A program made the translations under genes and the position numbers. DNA of 64,000 bases, taken from assembly GCF_003634455.1 (NCBI RefSeq), contig NZ_RBLC01000004.1, positions 268,502 through 332,501 of the forward strand, given 5' to 3'. Under the pieces are notes generated by a model. The model did not search any database. It saw only the letters and a list, made by a program, of their open reading frames with translations, and had not been told where the DNA came from. Below, piece by piece: positions 34,071-42,927 of the stretch; position 1 is the stretch's first letter, and every line of letters begins with the position of its first letter. The stretch is from Flavobacterium endophyticum (GTDB lineage Bacteria > Bacteroidota > Bacteroidia > Flavobacteriales > Flavobacteriaceae).

Positions 34071-36143
34071 CTATGGATTTAATAGTCTTTCTAAAGCGAC
34101 CTTTTCATTTTCTTGCAAGGAGGGCAAAAGCTCGGAGAAAAACAATTTGTATTTTTCCTTTTTGATAAGCTCTCTTATCTTGTCTCTTGCAAATTTAGAG
34201 AACTGCCATTTGTGGTGCGTCAACGGATTGACAAGCATGCGAAGGACATTGGTATCGTTCGGATTAATATACAGAAGATTGATCAGCGCATTTTGACGGA
34301 TAGAGCTTTCGTAATTTGGAGAAACATAGCCTAAAAGCTCGTCGTAATAACCCAGCTTATTTTCAGGCTCAAAATCTTTTGTCGCCAAAGCCATCGTAAG
34401 CCATAAGATTCTAAGATTTTTGTCGTTCATTCCGATCCAATTCCTAGATTTGTCCAGATATTTTGTCCTGTTATCCGGAAACTGCGACCATAAGACATTT
34501 AAGGCTATTTCTTTTGTGACATAGGAATTGTCATCTAGAAACGTTTCAAAATCAGGCAGAAATTCTGCCGGAAACTTATTCAAGGTCTTGGCAACCGCCT
34601 GCCTTACTTTTATATCTTTTGACTGCATTGCAATCTGGATAAAAGGAAGCTTTTCAGGAAATTCTAACGATTGCAACTGGAAAAGAATTTCTTCTTTTAT
34701 CGGATAGTAGGCCTCCGATTTCAAGGTTTCTTCGAAAATCTGCTGTTTTTCGGCCAAAGGTTTTTCGGCTAATGAAAGCACGTCTAGATAGTTCTTGATA
34801 AATTTATTCTTTTGCAAGATTCCCAACGCTTCTGTTACTTCAAAGCCTGATTTTTCCAGCCATATTTCTTGGAAATTCTTTGTATCGTACTTAGAAACAG
34901 CATTGATTTCTGCCAAGAAATCAGCGGTATTTACATTCTTGAAAGCGTATTTTTCCAAGTATTTTTTTACAGCTTTGTTGAAGTTTTTAGCCCCTACGTT
35001 TTCACGCAGTATATGCAAGGCCCAGGCACCTTTCTGGTAAAAAGTGAGCGCGCTTGCCTTCTCGTTCATCAACGGAATGGTATCTGTTTTAGACGCCTGC
35101 TGCAGCCTTTCGGCAATCTCGTACATTTCCCAATTAAAATGGTCTTCGCCAAAAAGTTCTTTTTCAGCCAGAAGCGCATAATAGGTCGCAAAACCTTCCT
35201 GCAGCCAATGATGCTTTCCTGAGGTTGCGGTAATCAGATCGCCAAACCATTGATGCGCCAATTCGTGGGCATTGACGTTGATGTAATTTCTATCGTTAAA
35301 ACCGATTTCATCGACAACATAATCTTGAGAGAAAATCGTGGAAGTCGTATTCTCCATTCCTCCATATAAAAAGTCTTTTACGGGAACCTGCCTGTAGATT
35401 CCCCACGGATATTTCACACCGATTTCGCTCTCGAAAAAATCAAAAATTGTCTTGCTGTATTTATAAGTGTATTCAAATTTTGAGGCATCTTCTTGCGAAA
35501 GATACATTTCTAAAGGTGTTCCGGATGCTGTAGTTTCAGTCTGTTTTGCAAATTTCCCGATAGCAAGCATGGCCAGATAAGAGCTCATCGGCTTTTCCAT
35601 CTGGTATTCCCATTGTTTTTGCGCTTGATTTACATCGGCTACCTTTTTTAATTTGCCGTTAGACAAGACCGTGAAATCTTTATCAAAAGAAATAGTCAGT
35701 CCAAAAATGACTTTCTCGTTTACGTCGTCAAAACTTGGCAGCCAATGGCTGGTGTATTTGCCTTGGCCTTGTGTCCAGATCTGTAGATTTTCTTTTTCGC
35801 CTATAAAGTACAATGTCTGTTTTGGAGTTGCTTCGTACTCAAACGTGAGCGTATTCTTTCCTTTCTTGAAGCCTTTGAAAAGTAATAGTTCTTTGCCCGA
35901 ATTCTTGAACTCGACTGTATTATTGTTAATCTTTAAATTCGAAAAACTCATGTTTTTGGCATCAATCCGAATCGTATCAATGGTTGAAAGTACTTCAAAA
36001 ACATACGTAGTTTTTCCTGCTATTTTTTTGTTGGCCGTGTCTAAAGAAAGCGTGGCATTCAACGTCTTGAAGTCCACTTTTTGCAGTTGCTGTGAAAAAA
36101 GAAAATAAGGGAAAAGAAGAAAAAGAAATGGTAGTCGTCTCAT
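34071..36143 (-). CDS. Secreted M1-family metallopeptidase (aminopeptidase)
   Basis: 690-residue zinc aminopeptidase. A signal peptide ends near LFSQQ (about 18). Domain order is an N-terminal beta sandwich (about 20-200), the thermolysin-like catalytic domain, and a helical HEAT-like C-terminal region (about 470-690). The exopeptidase motif reads GGMEN (261-265; most relatives have GAMEN), zinc motif HELAH (293-297), and third ligand Glu316 in LQEGFATYY. Substrates are probably peptides in the periplasm. A TAACTTTG -7 box lies 20 bases upstream. It is likely monocistronic. Confidence 0.94.
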   Translation of the reverse strand: MRRLPFLFLLFPYFLFSQQLQKVDFKTLNATLSLDTANKKIAGKTTYVFEVLSTIDTIRIDAKNMSFSNLKINNNTVEFKNSGKELLLFKGFKKGKNTLTFEYEATPKQTLYFIGEKENLQIWTQGQGKYTSHWLPSFDDVNEKVIFGLTISFDKDFTVLSNGKLKKVADVNQAQKQWEYQMEKPMSSYLAMLAIGKFAKQTETTASGTPLEMYLSQEDASKFEYTYKYSKTIFDFFESEIGVKYPWGIYRQVPVKDFLYGGMENTTSTIFSQDYVVDEIGFNDRNYINVNAHELAHQWFGDLITATSGKHHWLQEGFATYYALLAEKELFGEDHFNWEMYEIAERLQQASKTDTIPLMNEKASALTFYQKGAWALHILRENVGAKNFNKAVKKYLEKYAFKNVNTADFLAEINAVSKYDTKNFQEIWLEKSGFEVTEALGILQKNKFIKNYLDVLSLAEKPLAEKQQIFEETLKSEAYYPIKEEILFQLQSLEFPEKLPFIQIAMQSKDIKVRQAVAKTLNKFPAEFLPDFETFLDDNSYVTKEIALNVLWSQFPDNRTKYLDKSRNWIGMNDKNLRILWLTMALATKDFEPENKLGYYDELLGYVSPNYESSIRQNALINLLYINPNDTNVLRMLVNPLTHHKWQFSKFARDKIRELIKKEKYKLFFSELLPSLQENEKVALERLLNP

Positions 36144-36162
36144 TTTAAAAATATCTGAATTT

Positions 36163-36188
36163 CAAAGTTACGAAGGTTTCAGAAACAA
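36163..36188 (-). promoter_or_regulatory. Candidate promoter of the M1 peptidase gene
   Basis: On the minus strand TAACTTTG (36163-36170) fits the -7 box. A TTG (36186-36188) lies 15 bases upstream, slightly closer than usual. Confidence 0.5.
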
Positions 36189-36253
36189 TACAGAATTATT
36201 CTATTTACACGAAACTTTTTTGCTATATTGTGTTGCCCAAACTTATATTGATC

Positions 36254-36757
36254 ATGTTCGAGAAACATCCTCATTTGGAAAAAACAGTCCGATTCCTTGA
36301 AGAAATCGGAATATCGGTAGTTGCGAAAAATCTGGAAGAAGAAACGTTTCTTCCCGGATTGGCTTTAGGTCCTGGAACTGTTTATGTAGATTATGAAAAG
36401 CTAAAATATCCAGGCGATATGCTGCACGAAGCCGGTCATTTGGCCGTGACAACTTCTGCAGAAAGAAATCGAGCCGGAACAACCCAAATGGCAGCAGATT
36501 GGCCTACTCAAGGCGAAGAAATTGCGACCATGCTTTGGTCTTTTGCCGCAGCAAAACACTTGGACCTGCCGATTGAATTTGTATTCCATCCCGACGGTTA
36601 TAAAAACAATTCGGATTGGCTGATTTCTAATTTCAATGGCGAGAATTATATCGGATTGCCTTTATTGGAATGGGCCGGACTTGCCTTTGGCAAAGAACGC
36701 GCGCTCAAGGAAGGAAAGGAAGCTTTTCCTGTAATGGCTAAATGGTTAAGAGATTAG
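36254..36757 (+). CDS. HEAGH-motif putative metalloprotein
   Basis: 167 residues from the ATG at 36254. It carries a zinc-metallopeptidase-like motif HEAGH (58-62) and, 26-27 residues later, GEEIATMLWSFAAA with Glu88/Glu89, the spacing of a gluzincin third ligand (as in M78/IrrE-type proteins). The rest is not a family I recognise: an acidic N-terminal helix, GPGTVYVDY, and a C-terminal helical part. There is no signal peptide, so it acts in the cytosol. The stop is only three bases from the start of the Asp/Asn hydroxylase gene, so the two are almost certainly cotranscribed. Peptidase activity is inferred from the motif only. Confidence 0.8.
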   Translation: MFEKHPHLEKTVRFLEEIGISVVAKNLEEETFLPGLALGPGTVYVDYEKLKYPGDMLHEAGHLAVTTSAERNRAGTTQMAADWPTQGEEIATMLWSFAAAKHLDLPIEFVFHPDGYKNNSDWLISNFNGENYIGLPLLEWAGLAFGKERALKEGKEAFPVMAKWLRD

Positions 36758-36760
36758 ATC

Positions 36761-37450
36761 ATGGATAAACTAGTACGCTCTATACAATTTCCTCTGTTTT
36801 TTGATACTGAAAAACTTAAAACGGATGTCCAAAAAATCATCAATGAGAATTGGACCGCACATTATAATACAAAGGATTATACCGGAAAATGGACATCGAT
36901 TGCATTGATGTCTGAAAGCGGCAAGTCGGACCAGATTTATGCGTCGCCGAATGCGACGGAAAAGTTAGTTCCGACTGAAATTATAAACTCTTGTACTTAT
37001 TTTAAAGAAATACTCGACAGTTTTCTTTTTGAAAAAACGGCTGTCCGTTTGCTTCAACTGGCTGTAGGTGCCGAAGTCAAACCGCATAGCGATAACTGTC
37101 TTGGATATGAAGACGGCTGTTTTAGATTGCACATCCCGATCATTACCAACAGTGAAGTCGAATTTATTTTGGACGACAAGCGCCTGATTATGAACGAAGG
37201 CGAATGTTGGTATATCGATGCCAACTTTACGCATTCTGTCGCCAACCGCGGAACAGAAGATCGTATCCATTTGGTAATTGACGGCCTGAGAAACGAATGG
37301 ACCGATGCCTTATTTTTTAAGCAAGCCGATCCAGAACAATTTATAAAGCCAGCGCCTGTACTAAGCGAAGAGCAGAAACAGCAAATGATTGCTGAATTGC
37401 AGCGAATGAATACGCCTATGGCAAATGAATTAATTAAAAATTTAGGATAA
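36761..37450 (+). CDS. Aspartyl/asparaginyl beta-hydroxylase domain protein
   Basis: 229-residue 2-oxoglutarate/Fe(II)-dependent oxygenase-like protein. The double-stranded beta-helix core has PHSDN (His109, Asp111), LHIPIITNSEVEF, GECWYIDANFTHSVANRG (His158) and RIHLVID, with Arg168 likely binding 2-oxoglutarate. The HxD...H iron triad is complete, unlike in mammalian AspH, where the acid is missing. Its substrate could be a protein side chain or a small molecule. It follows the HEAGH gene by three bases. Its stop codon directly abuts that of the convergent carbamoyltransferase, with no terminator between. The C-terminal 45 residues (EQKQQMIAEL) are helical and outside the core. Confidence 0.9.
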   Translation: MDKLVRSIQFPLFFDTEKLKTDVQKIINENWTAHYNTKDYTGKWTSIALMSESGKSDQIYASPNATEKLVPTEIINSCTYFKEILDSFLFEKTAVRLLQLAVGAEVKPHSDNCLGYEDGCFRLHIPIITNSEVEFILDDKRLIMNEGECWYIDANFTHSVANRGTEDRIHLVIDGLRNEWTDALFFKQADPEQFIKPAPVLSEEQKQQMIAELQRMNTPMANELIKNLG

Positions 37451-39148
37451 TTACTTTTCTAGTATCGTATTCTCCATTACCAATATATCCAAATCAGTTA
37501 TTCCGAATAGATGGATGGCTTCTTCGGGAGTTTCGACAATTGGCATTCCTTTTTTGTTCAGGCTTGTATTCAGCAACACTGCAATTCCTGTCTGCTCATA
37601 AAAAGCCTCAATCAATAGAGCAAACTTTGGATTCCAGCTTTTTTCAACCGTCTGTACACGCGCTGATCCGTCACGGTGCGTTACATTTTCAAGAGCTTGG
37701 ATGTATTCAGGACGTGTCTTATCCACTAAAATCATATACGGACTGTATCGTGCAGATTGGAAATAGTCGCCAACTTTGTCTTTTAGTACTGCAGGCGCAA
37801 AAGGACGAAAATCTTCTCGGAACTTGATATCCAGATTGATATGGTCTTTCATGTTTTCAATTCCGGGGTGCGCCAAAATACTTCTTCTTCCTAAAGATCT
37901 CGGGCCAAACTCTGAGCCCGATTGGAACCAGGCTATGGTTTTTCCTTCTTTTAATTTTTCGGCACAATAACGAACCAATTCGGCTTCATCAGTTATTTTC
38001 TTCGGATTGTATTTCTTGTTTTCTTCTTTATCAAAGGCAGCGTCAATCTCGCTATCTGTATATGTTTTTCCAAAACAGGTACTGCCATCATGCGGTACTT
38101 TCGGCATTTTGAGATAGTCAAGCCAGCCGTAAAAAGCACAGCCTAAGGCCAAGCCATTATCGGCAGCGGCAGGCTCAAAATAGATGTCTTCTGCTATTTG
38201 AGCATCCTGAAGCTTCGCGTTTGCAACGGCATTGAGCGCAACACCTCCAGAGTAACATAAATTCTGATGCGGAAATTTCTCCAATCGGTTTTGAATGCAT
38301 TGCAATACTGCCTTTTCCACCTGTTCTTGGGCCCATTTGGCTACATTAGCATAATAGTCAAAATGTTCTTTAAAATAAGCATAGCCCTGGGATGGATTAT
38401 CAAACTGGTTTTTCCAGCCTTCATTGACAAACAGGTTTCCAGACTTAAATTCAAAAGCCTCGAAATCATAGGTTCCCGATTTTCCAAACGGTGCCAATCC
38501 CATCAATTTTCCGACATCATCCATATCGCCAAAAACATAATTGCTGACAGCGGCATAAAAACCTCCTATCGAATGTTGTGTCGTAGGAAGCGAAGACAAA
38601 CTATCTGATTGTTCCGCCATTTTACTGAAATCCTTGGCTAAAGGAGTCAGTTGTTGTCCGTCAAAATTATAAAAGCTGTCTTTTTCGCAGAGCATTTGGT
38701 TTTCGTTCAAGAACTCGGGAGCTATATGCTGATGTTGTTCGGGATGCAATTTCAAGAATTGATCCAGCGGACTTCCGCAACCGTCGATAACCATAACGGC
38801 ACACTCCGAAAAAGGCGAAGTGCCAACAGCGCTATAGGCATGAGCCAAATGGTGTGAAATATCTACAATCTTAAGATCTTTGGCGTCTGCAAAGATTCTT
38901 TTCCCTTTATAATAATTTCGGTCAGGAATCTCAAAGTTGGCGCATTGCACGACAAGCGAAAGGTCTTTTAATTCAATGCCTTCAGCATCCAGGCAATATT
39001 GGATAGCCAGCGTGTCATTGCCGCCATCATGTTTTATACGGGTCAGTCGTTCTTTTTCGATACCCACACAGACGCGTCCGTCTTTTAATAAAACCGCAGA
39101 ACCGTTATGGGAAAGTCCCGTACCGAGGATATAAATAGGTTTTGCCAT
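37451..39148 (-). CDS. Carbamoyltransferase (NodU/CmcH/TobZ family)
   Basis: 565-residue enzyme that transfers a carbamoyl group from carbamoyl phosphate, through carbamoyl-AMP, to a hydroxyl group of a sugar or natural product. The N-terminal Kae1-like domain has the metal site DISHHLAHAYSA (about 97-108) and VIDGCGS. The C-terminal domain has FGPRSLGRRSILAHP and FRPFAPAV. Family members usually serve antibiotic or lipooligosaccharide synthesis, yet no such cluster is here. It is followed after three bases by its upstream neighbour in the operon, a DUF1697 gene, and meets the hydroxylase tail-to-tail. The substrate may be a cell-surface glycan (inferred). Confidence 0.94.
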   Translation of the reverse strand: MAKPIYILGTGLSHNGSAVLLKDGRVCVGIEKERLTRIKHDGGNDTLAIQYCLDAEGIELKDLSLVVQCANFEIPDRNYYKGKRIFADAKDLKIVDISHHLAHAYSAVGTSPFSECAVMVIDGCGSPLDQFLKLHPEQHQHIAPEFLNENQMLCEKDSFYNFDGQQLTPLAKDFSKMAEQSDSLSSLPTTQHSIGGFYAAVSNYVFGDMDDVGKLMGLAPFGKSGTYDFEAFEFKSGNLFVNEGWKNQFDNPSQGYAYFKEHFDYYANVAKWAQEQVEKAVLQCIQNRLEKFPHQNLCYSGGVALNAVANAKLQDAQIAEDIYFEPAAADNGLALGCAFYGWLDYLKMPKVPHDGSTCFGKTYTDSEIDAAFDKEENKKYNPKKITDEAELVRYCAEKLKEGKTIAWFQSGSEFGPRSLGRRSILAHPGIENMKDHINLDIKFREDFRPFAPAVLKDKVGDYFQSARYSPYMILVDKTRPEYIQALENVTHRDGSARVQTVEKSWNPKFALLIEAFYEQTGIAVLLNTSLNKKGMPIVETPEEAIHLFGITDLDILVMENTILEK

Positions 39149-39151
39149 GTT

Positions 39152-39697
39152 TTATCTTTCCTCAAATAGTGTTAGTAATTGAGTCACGGTATTCCAGTTT
39201 CTGATTGTAGCAGTAACATTCAGCTTCTTTTCGATATATTTTTGGTCGAATCTGGTTTTTCCGGCACCGACTGCATATTTGATATAAATTCGGCTTCCAT
39301 CGATACTTGCTTCGTCGGGTTTGAATTGGCTTATCTTCAAATCATTAATACTTTCGCTCTTTAAAGTAGTAGAAACAAAAGCGACATATAGTTTTTTAGT
39401 ATCGATATCTTTTTCTTTCAGGAAAGGATTGTTTCGAAAGCAGATCGCCAAATCATCTTTGCCAATAACAACGACAGGCACTTCATGACCGAAAACTTTG
39501 AAAATTTCCTGTCTAATCAGAAAACCTACTTTTAAAGCATTCTCTTCTTCTATATCTACAAAAACATTTCCCGATTGTATATAGGTCTGTACATTTTGAA
39601 AGCCGATAGCTTCTAACGTCGTTTTTAGAGCTTCCATTTTAATCATATTATGTCCGGAAACATTAATGCCGCGAAGCAATGCAAGGTGCGTTGTCAT
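39152..39697 (-). CDS. DUF1697 family protein
   Basis: 181-residue cytosolic protein. It has the DUF1697 hallmarks: the opening LALLRGINVSGHNMIKMEAL, FQNVQTYIQSGNVF (about 33-46), and the C-terminal TIRNWNTVTQLL. The family is widespread in bacteria and its fold is alpha/beta (ferredoxin-like pair), but the biochemical role is unknown. It is transcribed leftward and ends three bases before the carbamoyltransferase start, so it is the first gene of that operon. Confidence 0.92.
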   Translation of the reverse strand: MTTHLALLRGINVSGHNMIKMEALKTTLEAIGFQNVQTYIQSGNVFVDIEEENALKVGFLIRQEIFKVFGHEVPVVVIGKDDLAICFRNNPFLKEKDIDTKKLYVAFVSTTLKSESINDLKISQFKPDEASIDGSRIYIKYAVGAGKTRFDQKYIEKKLNVTATIRNWNTVTQLLTLFEER

Positions 39698-39776
39698 TTA
39701 GATTGAATTTGAATCCAAATATATCATTTTCTTTAGCCAAAATCTTACTTTAGAATAAAATCTGTATAATCAAGAG

Positions 39777-39839
39777 ATAAGCCTAATGCAAGACAAACAA
39801 GTTCGGCTCGCATTTTATAGTTTTCAATTAATGGCTTAT
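39777..39839. other. Structured leader-like inverted repeat upstream of recG
   Basis: ATAAGCC (39777-39783) pairs with GGCTTAT (39833-39839), and inside it AATGC (39785-39789) pairs with GCATT (39810-39814). This nested stem ends 20 bases before the recG ATG. It could be an RNA leader or a coincidence of AT-rich sequence; no riboswitch class fits. Confidence 0.3.
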
Positions 39840-39859
39840 ATTCGTGTTTTAATTAGACA

Positions 39860-41965
39860 ATGCAAAACAATTTATTAGAAACTCCTATTGAATACCTAAA
39901 AGGCGTTGGCCCGGCCCGTGGCGAATTGCTTCGGAAGGAATTAGGCATTCACAAATATGGCGACCTGATAAATTTATTTCCAAATCGTTATATCGACAGG
40001 ACACGTTATTATAAAATAAACGAATTGCAGAATACCAATGCAGAAGTCCAGATTATCGGAAAGATAATCCACATCAAGACCGTTGAGCAAAAAAAGGGCA
40101 AGCGCCTTGTTGCGACTTTTATTGACGATACGGGAGAGATGGAACTCGTGTGGTTTCAAGGCCAGAAATGGATTCGGGAAAACCTAAAATTAAACACGGT
40201 CTATGTTATTTTTGGAAAATGCACTTCTTTTAACGGACAGTTCAATATGGCACATCCAGAAATGGAACTGCTTGCCGAGCACGAACAGAATCTCCGTTCG
40301 GCGATGCAGCCTGTCTATCCGTCAACCGAAAAATTGACACAGCGGGGAATTTCAAACCGCACAATCAATAAATTGATGCAGCAGCTTTTTGTCGAAACAC
40401 AAGCGCTGTTTCAGGAAACGATACCTAATTATCTGATTGAAGAGCTCAAGCTGATTCCTAAAAATGCGGCTCTGTTCAATATTCATTTCCCGAAAAGTCC
40501 TGATTTATTGGCAAAAGCACAATTTCGATTAAAATTTGAGGAATTGTTTTTTATACAGTTACAGCTTATCACAAAAAACCTGATCCGAAAAAGTAAAATT
40601 AAAGGACACCCTTTTGAAAAAGTAGGCGATTATTTTAATAACTTCTATACCAACCACTTGCCTTTTGATCTGACAAATGCTCAAAAAAGAGTATTGAAAG
40701 AAATCCGAAATGACATGGGGAATCCTGCCCAGATGAATCGATTGCTGCAAGGCGACGTAGGTTCTGGAAAAACCATCGTAGCGCTAATGAGCATGCTTCT
40801 GGCTTTGGATAATGGCTTTCAGGCATGCCTTATGGCACCGACAGAAATCTTGGCTAACCAGCATTTTAATGGATTGTCAGAATTAGCTAAACCGTTGAAT
40901 ATTAATATCAAAATACTGACTGGCTCGACTAAAACTTCAGATCGAAAAATCATCCATGAGGAATTAGAAAACGGAAGCCTCCACATCATTATCGGGACTC
41001 ATGCTTTATTGGAAGATAAAGTAAAGTTTCACAATTTAGGCCTTGCTATTATTGACGAGCAGCATCGTTTTGGCGTAGAACAGCGTTCCAAGCTTTGGAA
41101 GAAAAACGATATTCCGCCGCACGTTTTGGTCATGACAGCAACGCCTATTCCAAGAACCTTGGCCATGAGTCTGTATGGCGATTTGGATATTTCGGTAATT
41201 GACGAATTGCCACCAGGAAGAAAGCCGATTCAGACCGTCCATCGTTATGATTCGAACCGATTAAAAGTCTGGAAGTTTATCAAAGATGAAATTGAAAAAG
41301 GCAGGCAGATTTACATCGTATATCCTTTGATACAAGAATCCGAAAAGATGGATTACAAAGATTTGATGGACGGTTATGAGAGTATTTCAAGAGATTTTCC
41401 GCTGCCGAAATACAGCGTCAGTATCGTTCATGGAAAAATGAAGCCAGCCGACAAAGATTCCGAAATGCAGCGTTTTTCACAAGGAAAGACCAATATTATG
41501 GTCGCAACCACCGTTATTGAAGTCGGCGTGAATGTACCTAATGCCAGCGTGATGATTATTGAAAGCGCAGAACGTTTCGGCTTATCGCAGCTGCATCAGT
41601 TACGCGGACGCGTAGGACGTGGCGCAGAACAAAGCTATTGCATCTTGATGACGGGCCATAAATTAAGCAACGACAGCAAAATCAGGATGGAAACAATGAC
41701 TCGGACAAACGATGGTTTTGAAATTGCAGAAGTCGACTTGAAACTTCGAGGACCAGGTGACTTGATGGGAACCCAGCAAAGCGGCGTCTTAAACCTGCAG
41801 ATTGCCGATTTAGTAAAGGATAGGGAGATTTTACAATTAGCAAGGCATTATGCCGTTAAATTATTAAAAGACGATGCTTCGATGACCAAGCCGGAACATC
41901 AAAACTTGCGACAAGTTTTTATCGAAATGTCAAAAAAGAAAAACATCTGGAATTATATAAGCTAG
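39860..41965 (+). CDS. recG: ATP-dependent DNA helicase RecG
   Basis: 701-residue helicase that remodels stalled replication forks and Holliday junctions. The N-terminal wedge domain with OB fold (about 60-150) contains EVQIIGKI and LVATFIDDTGEMELVWF. Superfamily 2 motifs follow: QKRVLKEI (motif Q-like), GDVGSGKT Walker A (298-305), APTEILANQH (Ia), GTHALLE, DEQH (II), TATPIPRTLAM (III), TTVIEVGVNVPNASVMII (V), QLHQLRGRVGRG (VI), then the TRG region RGPGDLMGTQQSG. Length and motif order are normal. It may be cotranscribed with the bestrophin gene 28 bases downstream. Confidence 0.96.
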   Translation: MQNNLLETPIEYLKGVGPARGELLRKELGIHKYGDLINLFPNRYIDRTRYYKINELQNTNAEVQIIGKIIHIKTVEQKKGKRLVATFIDDTGEMELVWFQGQKWIRENLKLNTVYVIFGKCTSFNGQFNMAHPEMELLAEHEQNLRSAMQPVYPSTEKLTQRGISNRTINKLMQQLFVETQALFQETIPNYLIEELKLIPKNAALFNIHFPKSPDLLAKAQFRLKFEELFFIQLQLITKNLIRKSKIKGHPFEKVGDYFNNFYTNHLPFDLTNAQKRVLKEIRNDMGNPAQMNRLLQGDVGSGKTIVALMSMLLALDNGFQACLMAPTEILANQHFNGLSELAKPLNINIKILTGSTKTSDRKIIHEELENGSLHIIIGTHALLEDKVKFHNLGLAIIDEQHRFGVEQRSKLWKKNDIPPHVLVMTATPIPRTLAMSLYGDLDISVIDELPPGRKPIQTVHRYDSNRLKVWKFIKDEIEKGRQIYIVYPLIQESEKMDYKDLMDGYESISRDFPLPKYSVSIVHGKMKPADKDSEMQRFSQGKTNIMVATTVIEVGVNVPNASVMIIESAERFGLSQLHQLRGRVGRGAEQSYCILMTGHKLSNDSKIRMETMTRTNDGFEIAEVDLKLRGPGDLMGTQQSGVLNLQIADLVKDREILQLARHYAVKLLKDDASMTKPEHQNLRQVFIEMSKKKNIWNYIS

Positions 41966-41993
41966 TACAGCTAATCACTAAAAACAACAAAAA

Positions 41994-42860
41994 ATGATTT
42001 CATACAATCCAAAAGAATGGTTTTCATTCATCTTTAATTTCCACAAGGGCGATACGATCCGTAAGCTTTTCTGGATAATGATCCTGATCGGTCTTTATTC
42101 CGCAGGAGTCGCCTATCTGGAATTAGAATATTGGAATTTATCCGAAAACAGCCATGTCAAAAACATAACAGTAATGCACAACATGCTTGGCTTTGTAATT
42201 TCCCTTTTATTAGTATTCAGGACAAATACAGCTTATGACCGTTGGTGGGAAGGCCGAAAAATGTGGGGCGCTTTGGTCAACAACAGCCGTAATCTCGCTA
42301 TAAAATTGTCTGTAATGCTGCAAGATAAAGAGGATAAAGATTTTTTTAGGAAAATCATTCCTGCTTATGCTTCCGTACTAAATCTGCATCTTAAGACAGA
42401 AAGTATCAGCCATGAGCTTTTTGATGACAAGACTTTATCCAAAGATCATTACAAGCACAAGCCGAACCAGATTGCCAAAACAATGATACAGCGTGTAAAT
42501 GAGATGTATCTTTCCGGAAGAATTTCTGGCGATCAATTGATTGTATTGAATGCAGAAATTCAATCGTTTACAGATGTCTGCGGGGCATGCGAGAGAATCA
42601 AAAATACGCCTATTCCCTACTCTTATAGTGCGTTTATCAAAAAATTCATCTTTACTTACGTACTGACCTTGCCTTTTGGCTATGTCTTCCAATTAGGATA
42701 TTATGTTGTTCCTGTCGTAGTCTTCATCTTCTATGTATTGGCTAGTTTGGAGCTTATCGCTGAAGAAATTGAAGATCCGTTTGGAAATGATCCTAATGAC
42801 CTTCCAACCCAGAAAATCTCAGAAAATATCCAAAAAAATGTAGAAGAGCTGATTTATTAA
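41994..42860 (+). CDS. Bestrophin-family ion channel
   Basis: 288-residue membrane protein of the bestrophin/RFP-TM family, which forms pentameric anion or cation channels. Hydrophobic segments are near residues 24-42, 63-78, 215-230 and 236-255. The conserved block FRTNTAYDRWWEGRKMWGALVNNSRNL (about 79-105) and the C-terminal EEIEDPFGNDPNDLP (about 261-275), a Ca2+-clasp-like acidic motif in animal relatives, are both present. Ion type is unknown. It follows recG by 28 bases in the same direction and ends in a strong terminator. Confidence 0.92.
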   Translation: MISYNPKEWFSFIFNFHKGDTIRKLFWIMILIGLYSAGVAYLELEYWNLSENSHVKNITVMHNMLGFVISLLLVFRTNTAYDRWWEGRKMWGALVNNSRNLAIKLSVMLQDKEDKDFFRKIIPAYASVLNLHLKTESISHELFDDKTLSKDHYKHKPNQIAKTMIQRVNEMYLSGRISGDQLIVLNAEIQSFTDVCGACERIKNTPIPYSYSAFIKKFIFTYVLTLPFGYVFQLGYYVVPVVVFIFYVLASLELIAEEIEDPFGNDPNDLPTQKISENIQKNVEELIY

Positions 42861-42880
42861 TTCTTAAGTTCTTTCAAACA

Positions 42881-42909
42881 AAAAAGCCGAAGCAGTGCTT
42901 CGGCTTTTT
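42881..42909. terminator. Bidirectional terminator between the bestrophin and kup genes
   Basis: AAAAAGCCGAAGC (42881-42893) and GCTTCGGCTTTTT (42897-42909) form a 13-pair stem. A and T runs on both flanks suit both converging genes. Confidence 0.93.
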
Positions 42910-42927
42910 ATATTTTATAGATCGTTA

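Noticed and set aside
36254..39697. Natural-product biosynthetic cluster around the carbamoyltransferase
   Set aside because: No NRPS, PKS, RiPP, terpene or sugar-synthesis gene is present within the window; only single tailoring-type enzymes were found.
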